Below are positions 25,672 to 33,904 of a stretch of DNA of 64,000 nucleotides, one piece after another. Made by a program: the position numbers and the translations under genes. The first letter of the stretch is position 1. The number at the start of each line of letters is the position of its first letter. Origin of the DNA: Phycisphaeraceae bacterium. GTDB taxonomy: Bacteria; Planctomycetota; Phycisphaerae; Phycisphaerales; UBA1924. The DNA lies in NCBI GenBank assembly GCA_019636845.1, contig JAHBWV010000001.1, positions 1,302,001-1,366,000 of the forward strand, in the 5' to 3' direction. Below the pieces are notes generated by a model. The model ran no database searches. It saw only the letters and a list, made by a program, of their open reading frames with translations, and was not told where the DNA came from.

Positions 25672-26067
25672 CTACGTTCGCCAGATGCAGAGCGCGGCCT
25701 GTGCGTTCGAGCCGAGGGTTGCGTGCGCGGGCAGGTGCGAGAAGAACGTAGCGACCGGGCGGGCCGATGTGTCGAGCCAGCCGATGGTCATTTCGGTCGT
25801 GGGTTCGACCGCGATGACGACCGGGCGCGGGGTGTTGTGGGGTGGTGCCGCGGGATCTTGTGAAGGGGTTGGTGCTGCCGGGGCGGGCGCGATGCATGGG
25901 CACGCATCGGGCGGGCAGCAGATGCAGGCGTCCTCGGGTGAGCCGGATGGGCTACAGACTGCGGAGTTGGTGCCGAGGGGTGAGCCGACCTGGGCGTATG
26001 TCGAGAGTGGCATGCCGCCCGGCATGAGGGCTCGGAGGAAGAGGATTGCCGCGAGGGCCCAGTGCAT
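25672..26067 (-). CDS. DUF2946-like exported Cys-rich protein
   Basis: 131 residues. The N-terminal helix MHWALAAILFLRALMPGGMPL resembles the opening of DUF2946 proteins (hydrophobic helix followed by MPxGYMP). A Cys-rich segment with ACICCPPDACPC (about residues 47-60) follows, and then a Pro-rich and a second hydrophobic region. Such proteins are often near copper-handling genes; metal binding by the cysteines is plausible but unproven. AAGGAG lies 12 bases upstream. The ~290 bases between this gene and the HMA lipoprotein gene (25382-25671) show no convincing gene or RNA. Confidence 0.6.
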   Translation of the reverse strand: MHWALAAILFLRALMPGGMPLSTYAQVGSPLGTNSAVCSPSGSPEDACICCPPDACPCIAPAPAAPTPSQDPAAPPHNTPRPVVIAVEPTTEMTIGWLDTSARPVATFFSHLPAHATLGSNAQAALCIWRT

Positions 26068-26213
26068 GCTGAAAGGGGCTCCTTGTGCGTGGCCAATCGG
26101 TGGGCACGCGTGGATCGCTTCAGACGAGGATTGTACCGGAGTTCGAGGGTGTTCGCTGCGGAGTCTGAGGGAGCTGGACGATGTCGGTTTGTGTTGCGTT
26201 CGTGCGAGACGCA

Positions 26214-26435
26214 TCAACCTGCGAGTCGTTCGGAGAACCTTCGGAGCGGTGGGACGATGAGGAGTGCTGTCGGGAGTGCGACGAGGAATCCGATGGAGGC
26301 GCTTCGGAGCCAGGCGCGGAAGAACCCGGCGTCCAGACCCCGATTGAGCAGGGTCATGGCCAGAGACATGACCGAGCACATGGCCAGACACATGAGCACG
26401 ATGAAGATGGTGTTGGCGCGGTTTCGCTTGGGCAT
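26214..26435 (-). CDS. DUF2798 small membrane protein
   Basis: 73 residues and two membrane helices. The pattern of a first helix with MSLAMTLLNRG, then FFRAWLRSASIGFLVALPTALLIVPPLRR, fits the DUF2798 family. Function unknown. It lies 39 bases downstream of a PAP2 phosphatase gene on the same strand. Confidence 0.78.
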   Translation of the reverse strand: MPKRNRANTIFIVLMCLAMCSVMSLAMTLLNRGLDAGFFRAWLRSASIGFLVALPTALLIVPPLRRFSERLAG

Positions 26436-26474
26436 GGGTTTGTCGGGGGCTTGCGATGCAGATTTCTGTGGGGA

Positions 26475-27356
26475 TTATCGGCTGGTGCCCGCGGCTGAGC
26501 GGCAGCGTGGGGCGTCGGCGGGGCGGGATCGGCGGTGTTCGAATCGTGGGGCGGCGGGGGGCGCATCGGGATCGACGACCACCTGCCAGATCCAGTCGAG
26601 GAGGCGGATGCCCCAGAGTCGCGTGATGCAGGGCGTGGCGATGAGGTAGCCGAGTGCCGCGCCGACGATGACGTCGGTCGGGTAGTGCGCTCCGAAGAGG
26701 ACGCGTGCGACGGCGACGAGCGCGGCGAGGATCCATGCGAGCGTGCGAAGTGGTGGGTAGAGAGCGGCGAGCCAGACGCTCATGACGACGGCATAGACGA
26801 CATGGGAGGAGGGCATGGACCAGAGTGCGGCGTTGGTGTCCGCCCAGAACTCCCATGCGTGTCGGACGCCGACCTGTGGGGAGAAGGGGTGGGCTCCGAA
26901 GGGGCCGAGGAAGTCGAGGTGCGTGTAGGTTTCGAGCATGCTCTCACGGGGGCGAGGGCGGCCCGTGAGCATCTTGAGTGGGAGGGTGGCAGCGGCGGCG
27001 AGTATGAGTGCGAGCGCGTAGTCGAGGAGGCGTCTGGTGTTGTGTTTGTCGAGGAGGAAGACGAGGGCGACCGTGAGGATGATCATGCCACCCTGGCCGT
27101 ATTCACCGAACCAGCCGAGGACCCTGCGGGCATCGCCTCCGATTGCGGCGTCTCGGGAAGCGCGGGCGATGAGGCCGTCGAAGGGGAGGAGCAAGGATGT
27201 GGCGAGGGTGGCGATGATGAGGGGGCGAGCCCATGGGCGTGTGTGGGGAAGGCCCGACCAGATCCAGATGGGCGAGATGAGACGCGAGAGGGGCGCGAGC
27301 ATGCGGTGCGCGGCACGCACCGGGGGCGTGAGACCCCGGTTATAGTCGCGGAGCAT
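26475..27356 (-). CDS. PAP2-superfamily membrane phosphatase
   Basis: 293 residues, about six membrane helices. The three phosphatase signatures are complete: K128-x4-R133-P (KMLTGRPRP), PSSH at 182-185, and R218-x5-H224-YPTD (nucleophile H224, D228). Substrates are lipid phosphates such as undecaprenyl pyrophosphate or phosphatidylglycerophosphate. The C-terminal tail after about residue 262 is basic and disordered. The ATG at 27356 overlaps head-on with the ATG of the divergent glycosyltransferase gene (27355), so at least one of the two starts is probably internal. Confidence 0.88.
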   Translation of the reverse strand: MLRDYNRGLTPPVRAAHRMLAPLSRLISPIWIWSGLPHTRPWARPLIIATLATSLLLPFDGLIARASRDAAIGGDARRVLGWFGEYGQGGMIILTVALVFLLDKHNTRRLLDYALALILAAAATLPLKMLTGRPRPRESMLETYTHLDFLGPFGAHPFSPQVGVRHAWEFWADTNAALWSMPSSHVVYAVVMSVWLAALYPPLRTLAWILAALVAVARVLFGAHYPTDVIVGAALGYLIATPCITRLWGIRLLDWIWQVVVDPDAPPAAPRFEHRRSRPADAPRCRSAAGTSR

Positions 27357-29127
27357 GCGTGATCGATCGATCGGCATCGACGGTCGTTCCGGGCGGATTG
27401 CCTGGGCGTCGTCGCTGCGCGCCGGGCTCTCGCTGGTGCTGTTGTGCCTCGTATGTTATCTGCCCGGCGTGTTCGATATTCCGACGATCGATCGGGATGA
27501 GGCGCGGTTTGCGCAGGCGTCTCGCCAGATGGTTGAGTCGGTGCTGCTTCCGGAGGAGGAGCGGGATCCGACGTTGCACGCTGGGGGGATCGTGGTGCCG
27601 ATGGTGGGGGGGAAGCCACGGATCAACAAGCCGCCGCTGGTGTATTACCTGCAGGGGTTGAGCGTTGCGGTGTTCACGTGGGGTGAGCCGCGGCGTGATG
27701 CGATCTGGATGTATCGGATTCCCGGTGTTGTGTGCGCGACGCTGTCGGTGTTGTTGACGTGGCGTCTTGGGCTTCGGCTGTTTGATGCGCGGGCGGCGGT
27801 TCTCGGGGCGGCGTTGCTTGCGGTGTGTCCGCTGATGGTGGTGGATGCGCACATGGCGAGGGCGGATCAGTTGCTGCTTGTGACGGTGCTTGCGACGCAG
27901 GCGCTGCTGTGGAAGGCATGGGGGACGATCGGTGCGAGGGGTGTGCTGCCAGTGCGAGATGGGATTCTGCTTTGGGCGGCGATGGCGATCGGGATCATGG
28001 CCAAGGGGCCGATCACGCCGATGGTTGGTGTGCTGACGGCGGTGGCGTTGGCGTTTGCGACGGGGAGGTGGTCGCTGTTGTGGAGGTTGCGGCCGCTGAC
28101 GGGGATCGCGGTTGTGTGCGTGGTGTGCGGGCCGTGGGTGTATGCGGTGGGCTCGGCGGTGGGGTGGGGCGACTTTGTGGCGAGGATTGTGGACGAGACG
28201 CTGGGGCGGGCGGGTGAGGCGAAGGAGGGGCACTTCGGGCCTCCTGGGTATCACACGGTGCTGTCGGCGGTGTTGCTGTGGCCGGGTTCGTTGTTGACGC
28301 TTGCGGCGGTTGGGCGGGCGTGGCGGCGCGGGGGATTGTGGAGACGGGCATCGCGGCGCGGGCTGGGAGCGAGGCGGGCGGAGCGGTTTCTGCTGGCGTG
28401 GATCGTGCCGAGTTGGGTGGTGTTTGAGTTGGTGATGACGAAGCTGCCTCACTACACGATGCCGATGTATCCCGCGCTTGCGTTGCTGAGCGCGCGGGCG
28501 TTGCTGGTCGCGGGTTCATTGCCGGGGATTCGATCGATCGGGATGAGGTTCGGGGTTCGGCTGTGGGGCGTGATCGGGATGATTCTCGGGTTGGGCGCGG
28601 CGGCGGTGGTGGCGAGGGACCTGGCGGGGTTGCCGTGGTATTTCGGGATTGTGTATGTGCCGTGCGCGATGGCGGCGGCGACGCTGTTTCGTACGTTCGC
28701 GATGCGCAGGTTCGGGATGGATTGTCTCGGGCTGCTCGGGTCGGGGATGAGGGTGGCGGTTGTGCTGAGCGTTGTGGTGTTCCAGTTCTCGCTGCCCCAG
28801 GCGAGATCGTTGTGGAACACCGAGCGGATCATGGTCGAGGTCGGGAGGGTTGATCCTTCGGGCACGAGGCGGCTGGCGGCGGCGGGGTACCACGAGGACA
28901 GTCTGGCTTTCGCGACACGTGGGCGGATCGAGCGGATTGGTGTGGAGCAGGTGGAGGCGTGGCTGGACTCGAGGCCTGATGGGCTGGTGATCGTTCCGAC
29001 CGCGTCGATCAGGTCGATGCAGGGGGTTCGGGCGTTGACGGATGGATGGAGAGAGCCGGGGTACAACTACTCGAATGGTCGGCGGGTCGATCTCTCGATC
29101 GTTGAGCGTGTGAGGGGTGTGCCGTGA
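27355..29127 (+). CDS. ArnT-like glycosyltransferase (GT-C fold, GT39/GT83 type)
   Basis: 590 residues with about 11-13 membrane helices. The first extracytoplasmic loop contains TIDRDEARFAQASRQM, with the catalytic-type acidic residues, and NKPPLVYYLQGL, the hallmark KPP-L-Y segment of ArnT/PMT relatives. It should transfer a sugar from a polyprenyl phosphate donor to lipid A, a lipid or a protein outside the inner membrane. The C-terminus is a soluble domain. The 3' end overlaps truB by GTGA. ATG 27355 lies close behind a -10-like TATAGT (27341-27346), which suggests a leaderless transcript or an internal start. Confidence 0.85.
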   Translation: MRDRSIGIDGRSGRIAWASSLRAGLSLVLLCLVCYLPGVFDIPTIDRDEARFAQASRQMVESVLLPEEERDPTLHAGGIVVPMVGGKPRINKPPLVYYLQGLSVAVFTWGEPRRDAIWMYRIPGVVCATLSVLLTWRLGLRLFDARAAVLGAALLAVCPLMVVDAHMARADQLLLVTVLATQALLWKAWGTIGARGVLPVRDGILLWAAMAIGIMAKGPITPMVGVLTAVALAFATGRWSLLWRLRPLTGIAVVCVVCGPWVYAVGSAVGWGDFVARIVDETLGRAGEAKEGHFGPPGYHTVLSAVLLWPGSLLTLAAVGRAWRRGGLWRRASRRGLGARRAERFLLAWIVPSWVVFELVMTKLPHYTMPMYPALALLSARALLVAGSLPGIRSIGMRFGVRLWGVIGMILGLGAAAVVARDLAGLPWYFGIVYVPCAMAAATLFRTFAMRRFGMDCLGLLGSGMRVAVVLSVVVFQFSLPQARSLWNTERIMVEVGRVDPSGTRRLAAAGYHEDSLAFATRGRIERIGVEQVEAWLDSRPDGLVIVPTASIRSMQGVRALTDGWREPGYNYSNGRRVDLSIVERVRGVP

Positions 29128-29891
29128 ACGGGAGTGAAGAGACCTGTAGGCCTGCTGAGCTTCCGAGCGGGTTTGTGGTTGTGGACAAGCCGCGGGGGAT
29201 GCGGTCGACGCAGGTGGTGCGCTGGGTGCAGACGCGGGTGCGTGCGGGGCTTGATCCGAGGATTGATGTGAAGGCGTCGAAGCGGATGAAGGTCGGGCAT
29301 GGGGGTACGCTGGATCCGCTCGCGTCGGGTGTGATGGTGGTGATGGTGGGGAAGGCGACGAAGTTGTGCGAGCGTGTGATGGGTCAGCGGAAGGGGTATC
29401 TCGCGGAGGTGGATCTTTCGAGGTGGTCGGTCACGGACGATCACGAGAGCGGGGCGCGGGTCGTTGAGAACGCGCGTGTGCCGGGGATTGCGGAGGTTGA
29501 GGCGACGCTTGCGAGGTACGTGGGGGTGATCGAGCAATTGCCGCCGGCGCACTCGGCGATGCGTGTGGATGGTCAGCGTGCGTATGACATCGCGCGTCGG
29601 GGTGAGGATCCGGGGTTGAAGGCGCGTGCGGTGACGATCTATTCGATCGAGGTGGTGGCGTACGAGTTTCCGCTGCTGACGCTGGATATCGCGTGCGGTC
29701 GAGGGACGTACATTCGGTCGCTGGCGCGCGACATCGGTCGGGAGCTTTCGGGCGGAGGGATGCTGCACTCGTTGCGGCGGACGCGGGTGGGGGCGTTCAC
29801 GCTGGAGCTGGCGTTGACGGTGCCGGACGGGCCGTGTGTGATCGGGCCTGAGGCGTTGCTGCCGCTTGGGTTTGTAGATCAGCCGGATTGA
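29124..29891 (+). CDS. truB: tRNA pseudouridine(55) synthase
   Basis: 255 residues. The catalytic motif is GHGGTLDPLASG with D64 (usual form GHTGTLDPLATG), followed by KGYLAEVDL, the PPAHSAMRVDGQRAY loop and GTYIRSLARDIG. It makes pseudouridine 55 in the T-loop of tRNAs. The GTG start overlaps the stop of the upstream glycosyltransferase (GTGA), so translation is coupled. Slightly short in the C-terminal PUA-like region, as in many bacterial TruB proteins. Confidence 0.94.
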   Translation: MNGSEETCRPAELPSGFVVVDKPRGMRSTQVVRWVQTRVRAGLDPRIDVKASKRMKVGHGGTLDPLASGVMVVMVGKATKLCERVMGQRKGYLAEVDLSRWSVTDDHESGARVVENARVPGIAEVEATLARYVGVIEQLPPAHSAMRVDGQRAYDIARRGEDPGLKARAVTIYSIEVVAYEFPLLTLDIACGRGTYIRSLARDIGRELSGGGMLHSLRRTRVGAFTLELALTVPDGPCVIGPEALLPLGFVDQPD

Positions 29892-29892
29892 G

Positions 29893-30192
29893 TCAGCAGA
29901 GAGCACGCGTCAGCGACTCAGAGAGTGAGCTGTCTGTGGTTGACCAACGGATGGAGCCGGCGGAGAGGTGGAGTTCGAGCTGAGTGGGTGGCTGGACGCG
30001 AAGCGTGCACGGAATCAAGCGTTGGAGTTCGCCGGGGAGGTTGGTCTCGCGAGAGTGAAGGGTGCGGGGCGGGCTTCCCTTGGACTCGAGTGTCAGAAGC
30101 GGGATCGCGTGCTCAGCGAGCACGCCCGCGATCGCGCGGCAGCACTCGCCTACCTGAGCTGGATCAATCTCGATGGAGCAGCTGCCATTCAC
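29893..30192 (-). CDS. Small unknown protein, translationally coupled to the membrane protein upstream
   Basis: 99 residues from a GTG start that overlaps the TGA stop of the 396-residue membrane protein (GTGA, 30189-30192). The 4-base coupling and the absence of an intergenic gap are the main reasons to call it real. The sequence (VNGSCSIEIDPAQVGECCRAI...SESLTRALC) has four cysteines and no membrane helix. It converges with truB, whose stop is one base from its own stop. No family recognised. Confidence 0.5.
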   Translation of the reverse strand: MNGSCSIEIDPAQVGECCRAIAGVLAEHAIPLLTLESKGSPPRTLHSRETNLPGELQRLIPCTLRVQPPTQLELHLSAGSIRWSTTDSSLSESLTRALC

Positions 30193-31379
30193 ACGGGATT
30201 CTCGGATCTGGAATGGGATGTGATGGCCCGGGCCGAGGTGTCGCCGGAGCTTGCAGTGGAGAGCTCGTCGCGTCCGGCGTTGGCGTGCTCTGGGAACCAG
30301 AGTTCGCCCCAGTCCTGGCCGTCGCTGGCCTGACGCATGAGAAGGTAAAGGATTGTTGAGCCGGAGGCGTATGTGGCGAGCACGCACGCGGCGGCGATGA
30401 GCCAGACGCATGAGAGCCACGTGTTGATGATGGCCGAGGCGAATTTGCGTGTTGGGCCTTCGGGCGTTGCGTCGCTTGCGAGGATTTGTGAGGGGTTCGG
30501 GCCGAGCCAGGCGGAGGTCGCGGAGCGGGCGAGAGCATCGGTTGCGCCGGCGAGGGCGTAGGCGACGAGGGAGGTCGCCAGGAGGATGAGCCCGAGGATG
30601 AGCGTGTACACGAAGAGCCGCCCGGGTCGGGCGAGCACGTAGGCGTAGACGCGCTGCAGTGCGTCGATGGCGTCGCTGCCCTCGCAGGCGAAGGCGGGCA
30701 CGAGCATGGGGTGTCCGAGCAAGAGGCCCAGGGTGAGGATCGCGGCGAGGAGTGCGAGCGGGACGATGAGAAGGAAGGCGATGGATCCGACGATGTCGAG
30801 TCCCGGGATGTAGAAGAAGGCGGCACCGAAGATGGCGAGCAGGAGAGCGATGAGCCCGATGAGGAGCGGAGCACCGAGGGCGGCTCCGAGTGCGGAGGGC
30901 CACCGTTTGAGCGTGAAGGCGAGGCCCTCGGTCCATGACATGGTGACGCCCGCGCTGAACTCTGTGGCGGTCATGCGCGAGATGGTGCAGATGCCGATTG
31001 TGAGGATCGCGAGTATCGGGACGCCCTGGAAGATCAGGGCGAGGGGGTGGGTGTGGAGGAGGTTCGATGCCCGTGAGATGATGTCGGCGAGCGGGCCGGC
31101 GCGGCCTGTGGAGAGATCCTGGGACGGTGTGCCGAGCGTCGCTGCGACGGACATAAAGAAGTTTGGTGTGTCGCTCCACCATGTGTTGGCGATGCCGATG
31201 AGGCCGACGATCGCGAGCGTGAAGAGGGCGATTCCGACCTGCCCCGGCTGCAACGCCAGGGGTGAAGCGCGGAAGAGCTTGGGCCAGAGGAGGTCGTCGA
31301 GGAGGTCGGGAAGCGTGAGCCGGGATTCCTTGACGGTGATGACCCGAGTGGCAGTTTCCTTGGGCGATGGCTCGGACAT
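30189..31379 (-). CDS. Polytopic membrane protein of unknown function
   Basis: 396 residues with six clear membrane helices (roughly 48-72, 115-138, 162-186, 192-216, 246-270, 315-345) and a short polar tail. The N-terminus is cytoplasmic and basic/acidic mixed (MSEPSPKETATRV). GGAG sits 7 bases before ATG 31379. No catalytic motif is visible. It is divergent from lemA and coupled (GTGA) to a 99-residue gene downstream. Confidence 0.72.
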   Translation of the reverse strand: MSEPSPKETATRVITVKESRLTLPDLLDDLLWPKLFRASPLALQPGQVGIALFTLAIVGLIGIANTWWSDTPNFFMSVAATLGTPSQDLSTGRAGPLADIISRASNLLHTHPLALIFQGVPILAILTIGICTISRMTATEFSAGVTMSWTEGLAFTLKRWPSALGAALGAPLLIGLIALLLAIFGAAFFYIPGLDIVGSIAFLLIVPLALLAAILTLGLLLGHPMLVPAFACEGSDAIDALQRVYAYVLARPGRLFVYTLILGLILLATSLVAYALAGATDALARSATSAWLGPNPSQILASDATPEGPTRKFASAIINTWLSCVWLIAAACVLATYASGSTILYLLMRQASDGQDWGELWFPEHANAGRDELSTASSGDTSARAITSHSRSENPV

Positions 31380-31504
31380 TGGTATCTCCGGTTCCGGGCG
31401 CGCGGGTGGGGGCTCGCTGGGTGCAAGTCTACCGGCCATTCGCCGAATGAGTCGTTTCGGTATGATCGTGCACGGGGAATGCCCCGGCTTTGAAGGAGGT
31501 TGCC

Positions 31505-32083
31505 ATGTCGGGACTTGTCATCGGGATCGTGATCGCGGGGCTTTTCGTTGTCGTGCTGTTCTGGTTCATCGCGATGTACAACGTGCTGGTCCGGAAGAGG
31601 ATCGACTGTGACAACGGTTGGTCGCAGATCGATGTGCAGTTGAAGCGGCGGTACGACCTTATCCCGAATCTCGTGGAGACGGTGAAGGGGTATGCCTCGC
31701 ACGAGCGAGAGACGCTTGAGGCGGTGATCTCTGCCAGGAACCAGGCGGTTGCTGTTTCGAGCGATGCGGCGCACGCGATGGAGAAGGGGAAAGCGGAGGG
31801 CGCGCTGACCATGGCACTCGGGCGACTGCTGGCGGTTGCCGAGGCGTATCCGAACCTGAAAGCGGACGGCTCGTTCATGAAGCTGCAGGAAGAGTTGACG
31901 GGGACCGAGAACAAGATCGGTTTCGCTCGCCAGCATTTCAACGATGTGGTCGCGCGATACGAAGAGTCGCGGCAGACGTTCCCGACGACCATCGTGGCGG
32001 CACTGTTCGCGTTCCAGAAGCGTGACTACTTCACGGTTGAGAACGAGGCGGAGCGGGCGGCTCCGAAGGTGTCGTTCAAGTAA
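31505..32083 (+). CDS. LemA family protein
   Basis: 192 residues. An N-terminal membrane helix (about 4-26) is followed by YNVLVRKRIDCDNGWSQIDVQLKRRYDLIPNLVETVKGYA, the LemA family signature, and a helical bundle ending with RDYFTVENEAE. AGGAGGT lies 4 bases before the ATG. LemA proteins commonly pair with HtpX-like M48 proteases or TPM proteins at the membrane; here the HtpX-like gene is next, with a 70-base gap containing a degenerate repeat. Confidence 0.92.
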   Translation: MSGLVIGIVIAGLFVVVLFWFIAMYNVLVRKRIDCDNGWSQIDVQLKRRYDLIPNLVETVKGYASHERETLEAVISARNQAVAVSSDAAHAMEKGKAEGALTMALGRLLAVAEAYPNLKADGSFMKLQEELTGTENKIGFARQHFNDVVARYEESRQTFPTTIVAALFAFQKRDYFTVENEAERAAPKVSFK

Positions 32084-32087
32084 GGTG

Positions 32088-32128
32088 GGTCATCAAGTCG
32101 CGAGTTCATGAAGTCATGAAGGCATGAT
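32088..32128. repeat. Degenerate short repeat between lemA and the HtpX-like gene
   Basis: A run of imperfect units of the type TCATCAAGTCG / TTCATGAAG / TCATGAAGG / CATGATGA fills most of this gap. It resembles the decayed tandem repeats at 9931 and 16800 in being short-period and confined to intergenic sequence. No gene is visible in it. Confidence 0.5.
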
Positions 32129-32154
32129 GACGGGAAGGGGCATCGCTGGACACG

Positions 32155-33171
32155 ATGGAAAGGGCGTTGATGCAGGATGAGCAGTTGCGGGAGCGGATCA
32201 AGGCGTATCCGGGCACGCTCACGTACATCGACCTGATCCGGAAGAACAAGCGGGAGAGCGCGGTCCTGGTTGTGCTCATGATTCTGCTGGGCGGCGTGAT
32301 CGGATGTCTGATCGGCGGCGCGATCGCCATGGGCGCGACGAGGGAGGACATGGTGGTTTCCGCGGCGATCGGCTTTGGTGCCGCGCTGGTTGTGGCGTGC
32401 CTGGGCGCGTTGTGGTCTTGGTTCGGCGGGTCGAGCGCGATTCTGCGGATGTCCGGGGCGGTGGAGATCACGCGGGAATCGGACCTCGAGTTGTTCAACG
32501 TGGTTGATGAGATGCGGATTGCGGCGGGGCTTCCCATGCCTCGGGTCTACCTGATTCCTGAGACCGCGCTCAATGCGTTCGCGACTGGACGCGATCCGGA
32601 GCATGCCGCGGTGGCGATCACGACGGCTCTGCGACAGAAGCTGACGAGGGATGAGTTGCAGGGTGTGATCGCGCACGAGGTGGCGCACATCCGGCACTAC
32701 GACATTCGCTTCTCGATGCTGATGGCGACGATGGTGGGGCTGATTGTGTTCGCGTGCGATGCGTTTCTGCGTGGAGCGCGCCACGGGATGGTACGAGGGG
32801 CGCGGCGATCATCTGGAAAGAACGAGGGTGCGGCGATGGTCGTGTTGTTTGTGCTCGCGATGGTTCTGGCGCTGATCGCGCCGTTGCTCGCGCGGGTGAT
32901 CCAGATGGCTTACAGCAGGAAGCGCGAGTATCTGGCGGATGCCGGGGCGGTGGAGTTGACGCGGAACCCGCTGGGGATCGCGGGGGCGCTTCGCAAGCTG
33001 GCGGATGACACGGAGCCGCTGGTTGAGGCGGCGAATCGGGGGACGGCGCACATGTTCATCATGAATCCGCTGCGGAAGTGCCGCAGATCGCATGGTGAGA
33101 AGAGTTCGCTCTTCTCGTCGCATCCGCCGGTCAGCGAGCGGATCGCTCGGCTGATGGCGTTGACGAGGTGA
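32155..33171 (+). CDS. M48 family zinc metalloprotease (HtpX-like)
   Basis: 338 residues. Two N-terminal membrane helices (about 35-60, 65-92), then the zinc site HEVAH (H174, E175, H178) and the third ligand E258 in SRKREYLADAGA. Two further helices lie between these sites. It is a membrane quality-control protease of the HtpX/Oma1 type. Forms a conserved lemA-htpX pair. Start could be the ATG at 32155 or 32170; both keep all domains. Confidence 0.92.
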   Translation: MERALMQDEQLRERIKAYPGTLTYIDLIRKNKRESAVLVVLMILLGGVIGCLIGGAIAMGATREDMVVSAAIGFGAALVVACLGALWSWFGGSSAILRMSGAVEITRESDLELFNVVDEMRIAAGLPMPRVYLIPETALNAFATGRDPEHAAVAITTALRQKLTRDELQGVIAHEVAHIRHYDIRFSMLMATMVGLIVFACDAFLRGARHGMVRGARRSSGKNEGAAMVVLFVLAMVLALIAPLLARVIQMAYSRKREYLADAGAVELTRNPLGIAGALRKLADDTEPLVEAANRGTAHMFIMNPLRKCRRSHGEKSSLFSSHPPVSERIARLMALTR

Positions 33172-33184
33172 GGGAGGCGCAGCG

Positions 33185-33805
33185 TCAGTGGCGTGAGCGT
33201 GCGTAGCCCTTGCCGACGATGTATGTTTCTCGTGAGATATCTCGGCTGGCCTTGGGTTTGAAGATCCAGACAGATCCGAAGGCGGCGCGGCACTCTTTGA
33301 CGAAGTCTGGGAACTCTTCGCCCTCGAAGACCTTGAGGGTGGCGCAGCCGCCCGGGCGGAGGAGCGAGGGGAAGATCTCGAGTGCTCTTCGGCAGAGCCG
33401 GACGGAGAGGAAGTGGTCTCCGTGTCCGGTGGTGTTCGGGGCCATGTCGGAGATGACGACATCGAACTGGGGGGGCTGGCCTGTGAGTTCGGGGTAGGCC
33501 ATGGCGCGGAGCGTGATCGGATCCGTGGTGTAGATGTCGCCTTCCATGACGTTGACGTTGGTCATCTCAGGGACGCGGGTGCGGAGCAGGTCGATGCCGA
33601 CGACCCGTCCCTCGGGGCCGACGAGTTCGGTTGCGACCTGGAGCCACGAGCCGGGGGCGCAGCCGAGGTCGAGGACGCGATCTCCTCGCTTGATGAGGCG
33701 GTGGCGCTCCTGTATCTCTTTGAGCTTGTAGGCGGAGCGCGCGGCGTATCCCTCTGTCTTTGCCTGTTTGAAGTAGCGGTCATGGAGTTCGCGTTTGCGT
33801 GGCAT
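33185..33805 (-). CDS. rlmE: 23S rRNA (uridine 2'-O)-methyltransferase RlmE (FtsJ family)
   Basis: 206 residues. N-terminal RKRELHDRYFKQAKTEGYAARSAYKLKEI, then the SAM motif VLDLGCAPGSWLQ, VISDMAPNTTG, and the final K/E motif ETYIVGKGY. It 2'-O-methylates U2552 of 23S rRNA in the A-loop. Length is normal for the family. The start at 33805 (ATG) is chosen; the upstream open frame runs through a GGCAAATGGCAAA repeat and is not coding-like. Convergent with the HtpX-like gene. Confidence 0.93.
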   Translation of the reverse strand: MPRKRELHDRYFKQAKTEGYAARSAYKLKEIQERHRLIKRGDRVLDLGCAPGSWLQVATELVGPEGRVVGIDLLRTRVPEMTNVNVMEGDIYTTDPITLRAMAYPELTGQPPQFDVVISDMAPNTTGHGDHFLSVRLCRRALEIFPSLLRPGGCATLKVFEGEEFPDFVKECRAAFGSVWIFKPKASRDISRETYIVGKGYARSRH

Positions 33806-33812
33806 GGGGGAG

Positions 33813-33842
33813 ATGGCAAATGGCAAAGGGACACATGGCAAA
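33813..33842 (+). repeat. Solo copy of the GGCAAATGGCAAAGGG motif
   Basis: ATGGCAAATGGCAAAGGG (33813-33830) followed by a partial ATGGCAAA (33835-33842), located just upstream of the rlmE start. It matches the reverse complement of the right flank of the IVP cassette at 46606-46632 for 15 consecutive bases (GCAAATGGCAAAGGG). No IVP-like gene is adjacent. Possibly a solo end left by an excised or incomplete element. Confidence 0.55.
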
Positions 33843-33904
33843 CAGACAGTGGGGGCGTTCCGCACAGATGAGATTCAATCAGTGGAGCGGTGGATCGCGG
33901 CGTG

